Shown: positions 9,817-18,085 of the stretch, piece after piece
How the letters are laid out: each line of letters opens with the position of its first letter
Position numbering within the stretch: the stretch's first letter is position 1
Assembly (NCBI GenBank): GCA_938045815.1
Contig: CALIBI010000019.1
Span: 1 to 45,910, forward strand
Direction of reading: 5' to 3'
Origin: an uncultured Sulfolobales archaeon
GTDB lineage: Archaea; Thermoproteota; Thermoprotei_A; Sulfolobales; NBVN01
Length of the DNA stretch: 45,910 bases
Translations under genes and position numbers: made by a program
Notes under the pieces: model-generated
Seen by the model: only the letters and a program-made list of their open reading frames with translations
Database searches by the model: none
What the model was told of the DNA's origin: nothing

Positions 9817-10170
9817 TTGAGGATGAAGAACATTCCGACAGTACACCTATCACTCCCGGACAAGCTCTACGAAGAGCTACGGCAACTAGCTAGTAGTATG
9901 GGTATTCAGGTAACAGACCTAATCAAGATATTTATTAAGCAGGGACTTTACGGAAACCTACAAGTTGAGAACCCGACTCTCCAAAAGCTAAATAATTATG
10001 ATGGTGAACTCACGTACGTTAAAGGCAAGATCTACATGATCGAAAAACTCATGAATGACTTAGTAGATAAGATAGACAACCTAGAGAGGAGATTAGAAGA
10101 GCTAGAATCACCAAACCTTCTAGCCAGAACTAGGAAACCACTCCTCAAGAATCAGCAAATCAAAGCTTAA
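9817..10170 (+). CDS. Ribbon-helix-helix protein with a C-terminal coiled coil
   Basis: IPTVHLSLPDKLYEELRQLASSMGIQVTDLIKIFIKQG, then a coiled coil. The start may be the ATG at 9823. Confidence 0.75.
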   Translation: MRMKNIPTVHLSLPDKLYEELRQLASSMGIQVTDLIKIFIKQGLYGNLQVENPTLQKLNNYDGELTYVKGKIYMIEKLMNDLVDKIDNLERRLEELESPNLLARTRKPLLKNQQIKA

Positions 10171-10194
10171 TAACCTCATACTAATTATTTTACT

Positions 10195-10258
10195 GGCCCC
10201 GCAGAAGTTCCCCGAGTAACGGGGTATTATGATGCGGGGAGGGCCACCCCCGGCCCTT
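10195..10258. ncRNA. Candidate structured RNA or GC-rich stem-loop element, strand unknown
   Basis: Outer stem CCCCGCA (10197-10203)/TGCGGGG (10233-10239), inner stem CCCCG (10210-10214)/CGGGG (10220-10224), and a second hairpin AGGGCC/GGCCCT (10240-10257). Strongly GC-rich against AT-rich surroundings, between convergent genes. Confidence 0.45.
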
Positions 10259-10266
10259 CTTACCTA

Positions 10267-11355
10267 CTACCTAGTCACAGACAGCGTTATTATTTCGATC
10301 ATTTCTTTATATTCTCTGCTACTCAGTAGCTTATCACGTATAGGTTTTATAAAGTTGATTAAGTAGTTGGCTACGGCGTTTTTGAGATCGAGTGGGTGAA
10401 TCGCTCCGTTCACGTACAACTTAATTAGTTCTTCTTGCGTCCATACGTCTATAGGTCCTCCGAACTTCTGTGGTCTATCTATCGTTAACTTCTTTTCATC
10501 ACCCCTGAATATTATGTGCTTAGCTATCTCTATTACGGGATTGCCTTCAACGATTCTTGGTGGGCAGTAGGCTTTAAGTACTTTATCTTTTATGGTTTCG
10601 TCCGTGTCTGTAACGAAGATGGCCGATTCCGGTTTCGATTTACTCATTTTATGCTCCATCATGAGTTCCTCAAGAGCTTCCTCGTTGAGTCCTGTTAGGT
10701 CCATTCTACCGAGTCCTTGAAGTGACGGTATTAATGGTGTGTGAATAGCTATTACCTTACGCTTCTTTAGCTTCTCAGCAACGTCTCTTTGAAGCATGTG
10801 TGCTTTTCTCTGGTCAGTCCCTCCTAAAGCTACGTCAACCCCCAACTCAAAAATATCTGTTACCTGCATGAGCGGGTATATTAGCTTGGAGAAGTCTGAC
10901 TCCCCCTCATCAGCTCTCCTACCCAGTATCGTTAGAGCTCTCTTCACTCTAGCTAAGCTAGCTGACTTAGCTACCTTAAGTAAGGTGGCCCAATAATTCG
11001 GGTTGTTAACCAGGTCTTCCGCATAAACAACTCTGTACCTACCTTCAATACCTAGCGAGTCAATCACAGTAACTACGTGCTTAGCAGCCGTTTTGATTAA
11101 GCTCATATCACCACCTAACTTATCGTTAACCCACGCATGCCAGGTAGCTGCGAGGAGATTCATCCTAACACCGGCTTCAACCAGATCCTTAAATTTAAGA
11201 GCCCACACAAACCAACCTACGTGGAAAATACCGCTAGGCTCGAACCCTAGGTACCCGGACCCGCCTCCCGTCTCGAAAAAATTTCTTAGTTCCTCAATAG
11301 TCACTACCTCAGCTACGTCCTTAACCACTAACCTAATCCTAGATTCAATATCCAC
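10267..11355 (-). CDS. tyrS: Tyrosyl-tRNA synthetase, archaeal type
   Basis: GYLGFEPSGIFHVGW (HIGH-like), ALGGTDQRKAHMLQRDVA, KMSKSKP. Confidence 0.95.
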   Translation of the reverse strand: MDIESRIRLVVKDVAEVVTIEELRNFFETGGGSGYLGFEPSGIFHVGWFVWALKFKDLVEAGVRMNLLAATWHAWVNDKLGGDMSLIKTAAKHVVTVIDSLGIEGRYRVVYAEDLVNNPNYWATLLKVAKSASLARVKRALTILGRRADEGESDFSKLIYPLMQVTDIFELGVDVALGGTDQRKAHMLQRDVAEKLKKRKVIAIHTPLIPSLQGLGRMDLTGLNEEALEELMMEHKMSKSKPESAIFVTDTDETIKDKVLKAYCPPRIVEGNPVIEIAKHIIFRGDEKKLTIDRPQKFGGPIDVWTQEELIKLYVNGAIHPLDLKNAVANYLINFIKPIRDKLLSSREYKEMIEIITLSVTR

Positions 11356-11440
11356 TCAGGCACACCTAACTAAAACATCAATACGATAAAAAAATAAGTT
11401 AGAGGTGTGAGGTAGTGTTGTAGATCAGCTACTAGCCTCA

Positions 11441-11821
11441 CTAACTCTTAATTCTTGACAAGAACTTCTCTCTATCTACCACAGCTCTCTCGTGTAGACC
11501 GTAACCTATTAAGTTTCCTGAGCACCAAGCCTCAAGCCAGAACACGAGTTTCCTACCATCAGATTGCAGGAGGGTTGCGTGTATCTCTACCTCACTACCT
11601 ACGGGTGCTGGACGTACATGATATACGTCTACATGAACACCCACAGTAGTCTGATTTTCAGGTAAGTGTTCGTCAGCAAAAATGCGGCAAGTCTCCTCCA
11701 TGAAGAGAATCATGGAAGGCGTGGAAAGAACCTCTACGTTTCCTGAACCTACATGTTTTGCAGAGTGTTGCTGTGTCGTAACGTATTTCCTCACGTACTT
11801 CATACCAGGTACGAGACTCAT
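11441..11821 (-). CDS. Hotdog-fold thioesterase family protein (FlK-like)
   Basis: 126 aa; STPSMILFMEETCRIFADEHLPENQTTVGVHVDVYHVRPAPVGSEVEIHATL. Confidence 0.8.
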   Translation of the reverse strand: MSLVPGMKYVRKYVTTQQHSAKHVGSGNVEVLSTPSMILFMEETCRIFADEHLPENQTTVGVHVDVYHVRPAPVGSEVEIHATLLQSDGRKLVFWLEAWCSGNLIGYGLHERAVVDREKFLSRIKS

Positions 11822-11910
11822 TATTACTCACTAACTAAGTATGGTGCCAGTATCTTATAAATGACATGCCAACAACGCTAGAAACTAAGGCTGACACTTA
11901 GCTACGTCAC

Positions 11911-12603
11911 TTAACATAATAACAGCGTGAGGATTAAAGTAGCTAAGACTACTAAGGTAATGAATGTGTGTTTAATACTATACTCGTAGGAAGGCTTGTA
12001 ATCAGGCTTACTAAACAACCCCTCCTCATACAGGGACACGTATTCCTCAGTAGTTAATACAGCAATAGCTAGACTCTTCCAAGCTTCCACCTTCTTCATC
12101 TCACCAACTAGTAACGCTGTCTCCATATCCCTCATTACGTGCGGTATAACTCTCCAGGTAAGAACAGGATATAAGGAAAGATTCCCTAAATTAAGCAGTC
12201 TTAACACAAACGAGATCTCTACAGGGTTTAGGAAGTAAAAAAAGCAAAGAAAAGAAAGACTTACAGTAAACACCCTCAAAGCTATTAAAGCTGATGTCAA
12301 GAAACTCATAGTGAAAGGTAGTGAGACTACAAAATACCACGTGCTAGGTATTAACGCTAAAACGCTTGAATAAGCAACTACTTTACTAGACCCTCGTATA
12401 ACGTATGTGAGCAGAACTGAAGCAAGAACGACTAGCAAGCGCTCAATACCACCTCTAGCTACCAAAATTTGGGTAGCTAGTAGTGCTAGATTGATTATGA
12501 TAGGGACGTGTCTTCCCTCAATATCTCCGTAAATGAAAACAGACCTAAATAGTAGTGATGTAATCAATCTTAAAAGCTCAGTAATTCTTTTAAGAACGCT
12601 CAA
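11911..12603 (-). CDS. ECF transporter transmembrane (T) component
   Basis: Hydrophobic 230 aa CbiQ/EcfT-like protein, with METALLVGEMKKVEAWKS resembling the coupling helices. Follows the ECF ATPase gene. Confidence 0.7.
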   Translation of the reverse strand: MSVLKRITELLRLITSLLFRSVFIYGDIEGRHVPIIINLALLATQILVARGGIERLLVVLASVLLTYVIRGSSKVVAYSSVLALIPSTWYFVVSLPFTMSFLTSALIALRVFTVSLSFLCFFYFLNPVEISFVLRLLNLGNLSLYPVLTWRVIPHVMRDMETALLVGEMKKVEAWKSLAIAVLTTEEYVSLYEEGLFSKPDYKPSYEYSIKHTFITLVVLATLILTLLLC

Positions 12604-13849
12604 TACATACCACCTTATTAGCTATCATCTCTACGAAGGGGTCGTGAGAAGCTATCACGAATCCCACACCCATATCAGCAGCCTTAATAATTGCTTCGAT
12701 AACGCGCAGCTTGTTTAGCGGGTCTAGACCTGCTGTAGGTTCATCCATGAGGATATACTCGTAGTTTCTTGAGAGAGCTGAAGCTATAGCTAATCTCCTC
12801 CTCTCACCACTACTGAGCTTCATAATAGGAGTTTCAGCCTTATCACTAATACCTAAATACTCAAGGTATTTCAAGCCATTCACACCGACTTCCTCGGCTG
12901 GAGTAGGGTGACTTAAGTAAAGTAGAGAGTTATCAGGAACTAAGACAGCCTTACAGTGCCTCGTCTCAGAACTAACTATTTTATTATTTCTGAGGCACCC
13001 ACTCGCTATTAGCTTAAGCAACGTAGTCTTGCCTGACCCGGAAGAACCCTTAACAACTACAACTTCCCCCTTACATACCTCGAAGCTTATGTTGGTTAGT
13101 AGAGGTTCTTCTGAATCAGGGAACTTAAAACTGTCAACACGTATCTTTAGGCACTCACCATCTCCTGAATTCGGTGGTCTTAGCTCGCGATTCATGTAAT
13201 CAGTAACTTCCTTAAAAGGATTTTCCGACGTCTCAGTTAGTCTCCCTCCACTGAGATACAAGACCTTACTCACGTAATCACTCCACAACGTTAAGTCGTG
13301 ATCTACTACAACAAACGTTCTGCCATAATCCCTACTAAGCTTACCAACAAATCTTACTAAATTCTCAGAATTGCGTTTATCTAGGTAGGAGGTAGGCTCG
13401 TCTAAAAGAATTATTTCCTTCCCTGAATTCACGGCTATCACGAAAGCAAGTCTCTGAATCTCGCCAGCACTTAAGGTATACGTAGTTCTGCTAACGTGCT
13501 GACCTAACCCGAACTCTTCAAGAACTCTTCTCAGAGTGTTTGTGGATTTTATGTTGGTGTAGCCCGCAACCTCTGACCATACGTAGGGGGTTGAAATAAA
13601 AAACCAAGGTTCTTGATGAACATACATGGTTCTTCTCTTAAGTGATTCGAGAGGCGGATTAGAGAAACCCTTAACAGTACCCTTAATAGCTGAAGGTATT
13701 ACACCACTCAAGGTTTTCAGCAGTGTTGATTTCCCAGAACCTGAGGGCCCAACTAGTAGGACTACAGAGCTTTCCTCAATACTGAAGGAAACATCCTTCA
13801 GTATGTGGGAGTTATTAATCCATACGTTGATGTCTTTCACTTCTATCAA
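12590..13849 (-). CDS. ECF transporter ATP-binding protein, tandem A-A' fusion
   Basis: Two Walker A motifs (GPSGSGKST, GSSGSGKTT), two signature motifs (LSAGE, LSSGE) and two Walker B motifs (LLDEPT, LMDEPT). Confidence 0.9.
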   Translation of the reverse strand: MIEVKDINVWINNSHILKDVSFSIEESSVVLLVGPSGSGKSTLLKTLSGVIPSAIKGTVKGFSNPPLESLKRRTMYVHQEPWFFISTPYVWSEVAGYTNIKSTNTLRRVLEEFGLGQHVSRTTYTLSAGEIQRLAFVIAVNSGKEIILLDEPTSYLDKRNSENLVRFVGKLSRDYGRTFVVVDHDLTLWSDYVSKVLYLSGGRLTETSENPFKEVTDYMNRELRPPNSGDGECLKIRVDSFKFPDSEEPLLTNISFEVCKGEVVVVKGSSGSGKTTLLKLIASGCLRNNKIVSSETRHCKAVLVPDNSLLYLSHPTPAEEVGVNGLKYLEYLGISDKAETPIMKLSSGERRRLAIASALSRNYEYILMDEPTAGLDPLNKLRVIEAIIKAADMGVGFVIASHDPFVEMIANKVVCIERS

Positions 13850-13857
13850 ATCAGGTA

Positions 13858-14604
13858 CTACCCTCTAGCTCTATTAATAAACGTGATAACAGGTGATGAG
13901 AATGCTAAACCTACTAGAGCTTGACCTAAGTTAACAGGAACCTCAACGAAAGCTTCTTCAGGAGGTATTCCCTGAAGAGGGTTAGAGACAAAGTACTCGT
14001 AAAGGAAATATCCTGTAACCATTATCAGCCCACTAAGTAGGACCGGAATAACGAAACTTATGCTTTCACCCTTAGCTCTAATTACGAAGTAAGTTACTGA
14101 AGCAGTGACAGTTAAACCAATCAGGATCCAGAACCATGTAGTTATTGTGAATGTTGCGGAAAGCGCCATGACTTCAAAACCCATAATACTAAGCGGCACA
14201 GAATATACCTCAACTTCTCCAGTGAAAAGAACTACTCCTAACCCAGCTATCAAAACCCCTAGAAACACCCCTATGATCAACGAGGCTACTCGCACTCTAG
14301 AATGAGGTAATTCCTTCCTGAAGAAAGAAATTAGTAGTGATGCTACGAAGCCTTCAGTAAACTTAATCACTAGCGTGCCGGGCGCGAAGATCCCGTAACC
14401 AGTCACCAGGTCTGCTAGAGCTGAACCAACTCCTCCCGCAATACCTGCGGTGAGCGGTGAAGTCAGTGCTGCGATAGTGTATATAGCTACCTCACCAAGA
14501 TTAAAATAGCCTCGAGTAGCTGGTGTGTATACTTGAAGTACTATGGTAGCTATTAAGACCAACGCAGTATATAGGGAAACCCTAACCACGTTCATTAACT
14601 GCAC
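13858..14604 (-). CDS. ECF transporter substrate-binding (S) component, substrate unknown
   Basis: Six-TM-like protein with GYFNLGEVAIYTIAALTSPLTAGIAGGVGSALADLVTGYGIFAPGTLVIKFTEGF. Confidence 0.8.
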   Translation of the reverse strand: MQLMNVVRVSLYTALVLIATIVLQVYTPATRGYFNLGEVAIYTIAALTSPLTAGIAGGVGSALADLVTGYGIFAPGTLVIKFTEGFVASLLISFFRKELPHSRVRVASLIIGVFLGVLIAGLGVVLFTGEVEVYSVPLSIMGFEVMALSATFTITTWFWILIGLTVTASVTYFVIRAKGESISFVIPVLLSGLIMVTGYFLYEYFVSNPLQGIPPEEAFVEVPVNLGQALVGLAFSSPVITFINRARG

Positions 14605-14675
14605 CCACGTACCACAACATAAGAATGTTTTTAGGTGATTAATTCACTATTAGGTTCACCATTAGCTAGCAACAT

Positions 14676-16007
14676 TCACATGAGATACTTCAAGCCTAAC
14701 TCCGTTATAGAGACTACCTTCCTAGTTCTCCCCTCAACCTTCTCGTAACCAACTACTTTCAGGAGACCTAATTCAATAAGTTCTTCTACGTGCTTGTATA
14801 TAATCCTCTTGCTTACGTTGAGTCCATGCTTCTGCTTAAGTTCTTTCCACAGCATGTATGGGTGAGCTGGGTTGCCGTAAGCAAGAACCTCTAAGATTTT
14901 CGTTTTAGTAAAGCCTAGAGTTACTATATGTTCTTCAGGTTTCACGGTCTTCCCGAGAAGAGCCTTAATAACGTATGGGTCTTGTAACGGGTCGCCCGAC
15001 ATTAAGGCTACAGTAGTGAGGTTTTTCATGTTTTTAGTGAGTACTTTCTTAAGTGCAGCTATGCATGAAGCTCCTACAGGACCTATTAAGAAGCCCTCCA
15101 TCTTAACCATGAGTTCACTGGCTTCAAGTGCTTCATCATCGCACACACTAACAACTTCTACGAGGTCCTGTTCTTCAAGTTTTTTAAGGTATTCTTGGAG
15201 CATGGGCTTAGCAACGTAGATATCTCTTAGTAGTGGGGATTCTTTACATGCTCTGACTCCTAAGATCTTGTGTTGGACTCGTAGATCCTCAAGCACGTAA
15301 TGAATACTTAAGGCTAGAACTCCATCACCTATCGGAGCTACGATCATTAAAGGCTTCTTCTTGCCTAGCGAGTAGATTATTTCAATAGCTATTGTTCTGT
15401 ACCCGTCAATTAAGAATGGATTAGTAGGTAATACTATTGTGTCATAAAACTGCGTGCTCTTTAAGGCTTTAGATAATGCTTCCTCATAACTATCAACGAA
15501 TCTAACCTTATCACTCACTAAGAGTGTTTTATATGCTTTGTTCAGAGTAACGCTGGACGGTATGTATGCTTTGCTGGATATCCCGGCACGCTTCAGGTAT
15601 GTTGATAAAGATATGGCTAAGTCTCCGGTGGACGGGATCACTACGGACCTAATTTTGAAGTACTTTAGAGCTGTAGCTAGCGTAGCAGAACCTCTATCTA
15701 TGAAGGAGCCTGTAGGATTCTTAGATTCGTCTTTTAAATACGGCGTTAAGCCAATACTCTTCCCGATCTTAGCAGACTTTACGAGGGGAGTATTACCCTC
15801 ACCTAAAGTAATCTTTGGCGTCATGCGTGAAGTATATAAGTTGCTACTCCAAGCCCAAATTCCTGATCTCTTACCCCTTCTTAAAGGCTCGGAAGAACGA
15901 GTTATTAAGAGACCCCCGCAATTAGGGCAGCGATCAATATACCTAACCTCACCCACCTCATAACCACACCTAACGCAGCGAAGCTCGATCCCCAACTCTA
16001 GCCACAC
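14676..16007 (-). CDS. Threonine-synthase-like (PLP fold-type II) pseudoenzyme fused to a C-terminal winged-helix domain
   Basis: N-terminal zinc ribbon (CVRCGYEVG...CPNCGG), EGNTPLV, NPTGSFIDRG (Lys to Ile), PSTGD (Asn to Asp). The C-terminal ~80 aa (KILEVLAYGNPAHPYMLWKELKQKHGLNVSKRIIYKHVEELIELGLLKV...TELGLKYL) is wHTH-like. Confidence 0.85.
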   Translation of the reverse strand: MWLELGIELRCVRCGYEVGEVRYIDRCPNCGGLLITRSSEPLRRGKRSGIWAWSSNLYTSRMTPKITLGEGNTPLVKSAKIGKSIGLTPYLKDESKNPTGSFIDRGSATLATALKYFKIRSVVIPSTGDLAISLSTYLKRAGISSKAYIPSSVTLNKAYKTLLVSDKVRFVDSYEEALSKALKSTQFYDTIVLPTNPFLIDGYRTIAIEIIYSLGKKKPLMIVAPIGDGVLALSIHYVLEDLRVQHKILGVRACKESPLLRDIYVAKPMLQEYLKKLEEQDLVEVVSVCDDEALEASELMVKMEGFLIGPVGASCIAALKKVLTKNMKNLTTVALMSGDPLQDPYVIKALLGKTVKPEEHIVTLGFTKTKILEVLAYGNPAHPYMLWKELKQKHGLNVSKRIIYKHVEELIELGLLKVVGYEKVEGRTRKVVSITELGLKYLM

Positions 16008-16070
16008 CTAAGACGTAATTCGATAAAAAGATAAAACACTAAAATCTATAAATCTATTTAGGTATTCACG

Positions 16071-16526
16071 ATGACTGAGTGGCCTAGAATAGCTGTGGGG
16101 GCAGTAGTTCTTAAAAATAATGATGAGATCCTGCTTATTAAGAGGAAGTATCCTCCATCACCTAATCTGTGGTCAATACCTGGTGGGCACATAGAAGTAG
16201 GGGAACCCGTGCTAGTAGCCCTATTTAGGGAATTAGAGGAAGAAACCTCACTTAAAGCTAGTAAGGCAACACTACTAGCCATAACTGAATACATTAGACT
16301 AAGGAAAGACTACAGCGTAAAATACCACTACATAATATTAGATTACCTAATCACCGACGCCGAAGGAGAGCCTACAGCAAACGAGGAATCTCTTGGCATA
16401 GGATTCTTCAGGTTTAGTGAGGCTTTAAAGCTAGAATTAACAGACACTACTAAAGAATTAATAAGACTAATAATGAGTGAAGGTACGAGCAAGGTGAAAC
16501 ACATAGTTAACGTAGTCTACGAGTAG
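16071..16526 (+). CDS. NUDIX hydrolase
   Basis: Nudix box GGHIEVGEPVLVALFRELEEETSL. Confidence 0.92.
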   Translation: MTEWPRIAVGAVVLKNNDEILLIKRKYPPSPNLWSIPGGHIEVGEPVLVALFRELEEETSLKASKATLLAITEYIRLRKDYSVKYHYIILDYLITDAEGEPTANEESLGIGFFRFSEALKLELTDTTKELIRLIMSEGTSKVKHIVNVVYE

Positions 16527-16535
16527 CGACTCCGT

Positions 16536-17837
16536 CTAAGGATAAATACGGCCTCTCCACCTAGGGAAGGGTATTGCGTCCCTTATATGCTCTATCCCCG
16601 AAACCCACATAACTAACCGCTCAATACCTAACCCGAAACCTGAGTGAGGTACGCTTCCGTACTTCCTTAAATCAAGGTACCACTCATAGTCTTGATAGTT
16701 AAGTCCTTCAGCGATTATCCTATTATATAGTTTCTCGTAGTTATCTTCCCTCTGCGAACCACCGATAATCTCGCCGTAACCCTCAGGAGCAAGTAAGTCA
16801 AACCCTAACACTACCTCAGGCCTCTTAGGGTCTTCTTTCATGTAGAAGGCTTTTATGTGTTTGGGGAAGTGCGTCACGAAGAACGGGGTTTCAAACTCTT
16901 CTGTTAAAGCTTTCTCTTCATCAGCACCGTAATCATCACCCCACTTAATGTTAAAGCCTTTCTTCTGGAGAATCTTGATTGCTTCATCGTACGTTATCTT
17001 GGGGTAAGGAATCTCAAGAGCTTTCTCCAGCTTAGAAGTGTCTCTATTGAGTAATTTAAGCTCTTCTTTTCTTTCTTCCATGGTCTTAGCTACCGCATAG
17101 CTAACCATATCCTCCGCGACCTTCATCATGTCCTCCATATCGTACCAAGCAGCCTCCACTTCCAAGTGCCAGTACTCGCTGAGATGCCTCCTAGTTCTTG
17201 ATTTCTCAGCTCTAAATGAGGGTGTTAAAGCCCAGACCTTATTCAGAGGGAATATCAAAACCTCAAGATATAGTTGAGCTGACTGAGAAAGATAAGCAGC
17301 TTTATCGAAATATTTGACTTCAAATAAAGTAGCACCCCCCTCTACTGCTGACCCAGTAAGTATTGGTGGTGTGGTTTCCCACCATCCATTCTTTATCAAC
17401 CAATCTCTTAAAGCCTGAATCATCGTGTGCTTAATCTTAAGTAACGCTATCATCTGCCTAGATCTGAGCCAGAGATGCCTCACGTTTAGTAGGTATTCTA
17501 TGTCCTCACCTCCCTTTATCGGGAAGGGAGGTGAGTAACCATAAACAATTAAGTTGCTAGCCACTATTTCTTTACCGCCTGGAGCCCTAGCATCAATCCT
17601 CACAACACCTTTAACCTCAACACTAGATTCCCTAGTCAGCTTCTCTACGAAGTCCCAGTCACTAGACAAGCAACTCTTATCGAAAACTACCTGAATGTAG
17701 CCTGAGTGATCTCTAACCCACGCGAAAACCTTGCCGCCAACCTTAAAAATCCTGTAGACCCAGCCACGAATAACTACTTCAGACCCCTCATCAAATTTTT
17801 CGAAGACTTCACTTATGTCTGGTGTCTTAGGAAACAT
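16536..17837 (-). CDS. asnS: Asparaginyl-tRNA synthetase
   Basis: OB-fold anticodon domain, YLSQSAQLYLE, FRAEKSRTRRHLSEYWHLEVE, GGSQRE, HSGFGLGIERLVMW, FPRWRGRIYP. The ATG at 17837 is preferred over 17870. Confidence 0.92.
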   Translation of the reverse strand: MFPKTPDISEVFEKFDEGSEVVIRGWVYRIFKVGGKVFAWVRDHSGYIQVVFDKSCLSSDWDFVEKLTRESSVEVKGVVRIDARAPGGKEIVASNLIVYGYSPPFPIKGGEDIEYLLNVRHLWLRSRQMIALLKIKHTMIQALRDWLIKNGWWETTPPILTGSAVEGGATLFEVKYFDKAAYLSQSAQLYLEVLIFPLNKVWALTPSFRAEKSRTRRHLSEYWHLEVEAAWYDMEDMMKVAEDMVSYAVAKTMEERKEELKLLNRDTSKLEKALEIPYPKITYDEAIKILQKKGFNIKWGDDYGADEEKALTEEFETPFFVTHFPKHIKAFYMKEDPKRPEVVLGFDLLAPEGYGEIIGGSQREDNYEKLYNRIIAEGLNYQDYEWYLDLRKYGSVPHSGFGLGIERLVMWVSGIEHIRDAIPFPRWRGRIYP

Positions 17838-18085
17838 CCCCTCACTACCTACACAAATTAGGATTCGCAAGTTTAAATAACTATTAACGTCTAGATGACT
17901 TCAAGCACGTATTAGTCATGATTAATTAACTACTAAATCTAGAAAAACCTTACGCAGTAATCACTTTAACTACGATCACGCTAACCCGTTATTAACTACA
18001 CGTAAGCTTCCTTCAAATTTCTACGTTAACCTAAAACTAGATAGGTTGGAGGTAATGGGAATAGTTTTGATGTATTCAGCTCAAA

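Noticed and set aside
15538-15963. 141 aa plus-strand ORF
   Set aside because: Antisense to the threonine-synthase-like gene, with no recognisable domain.
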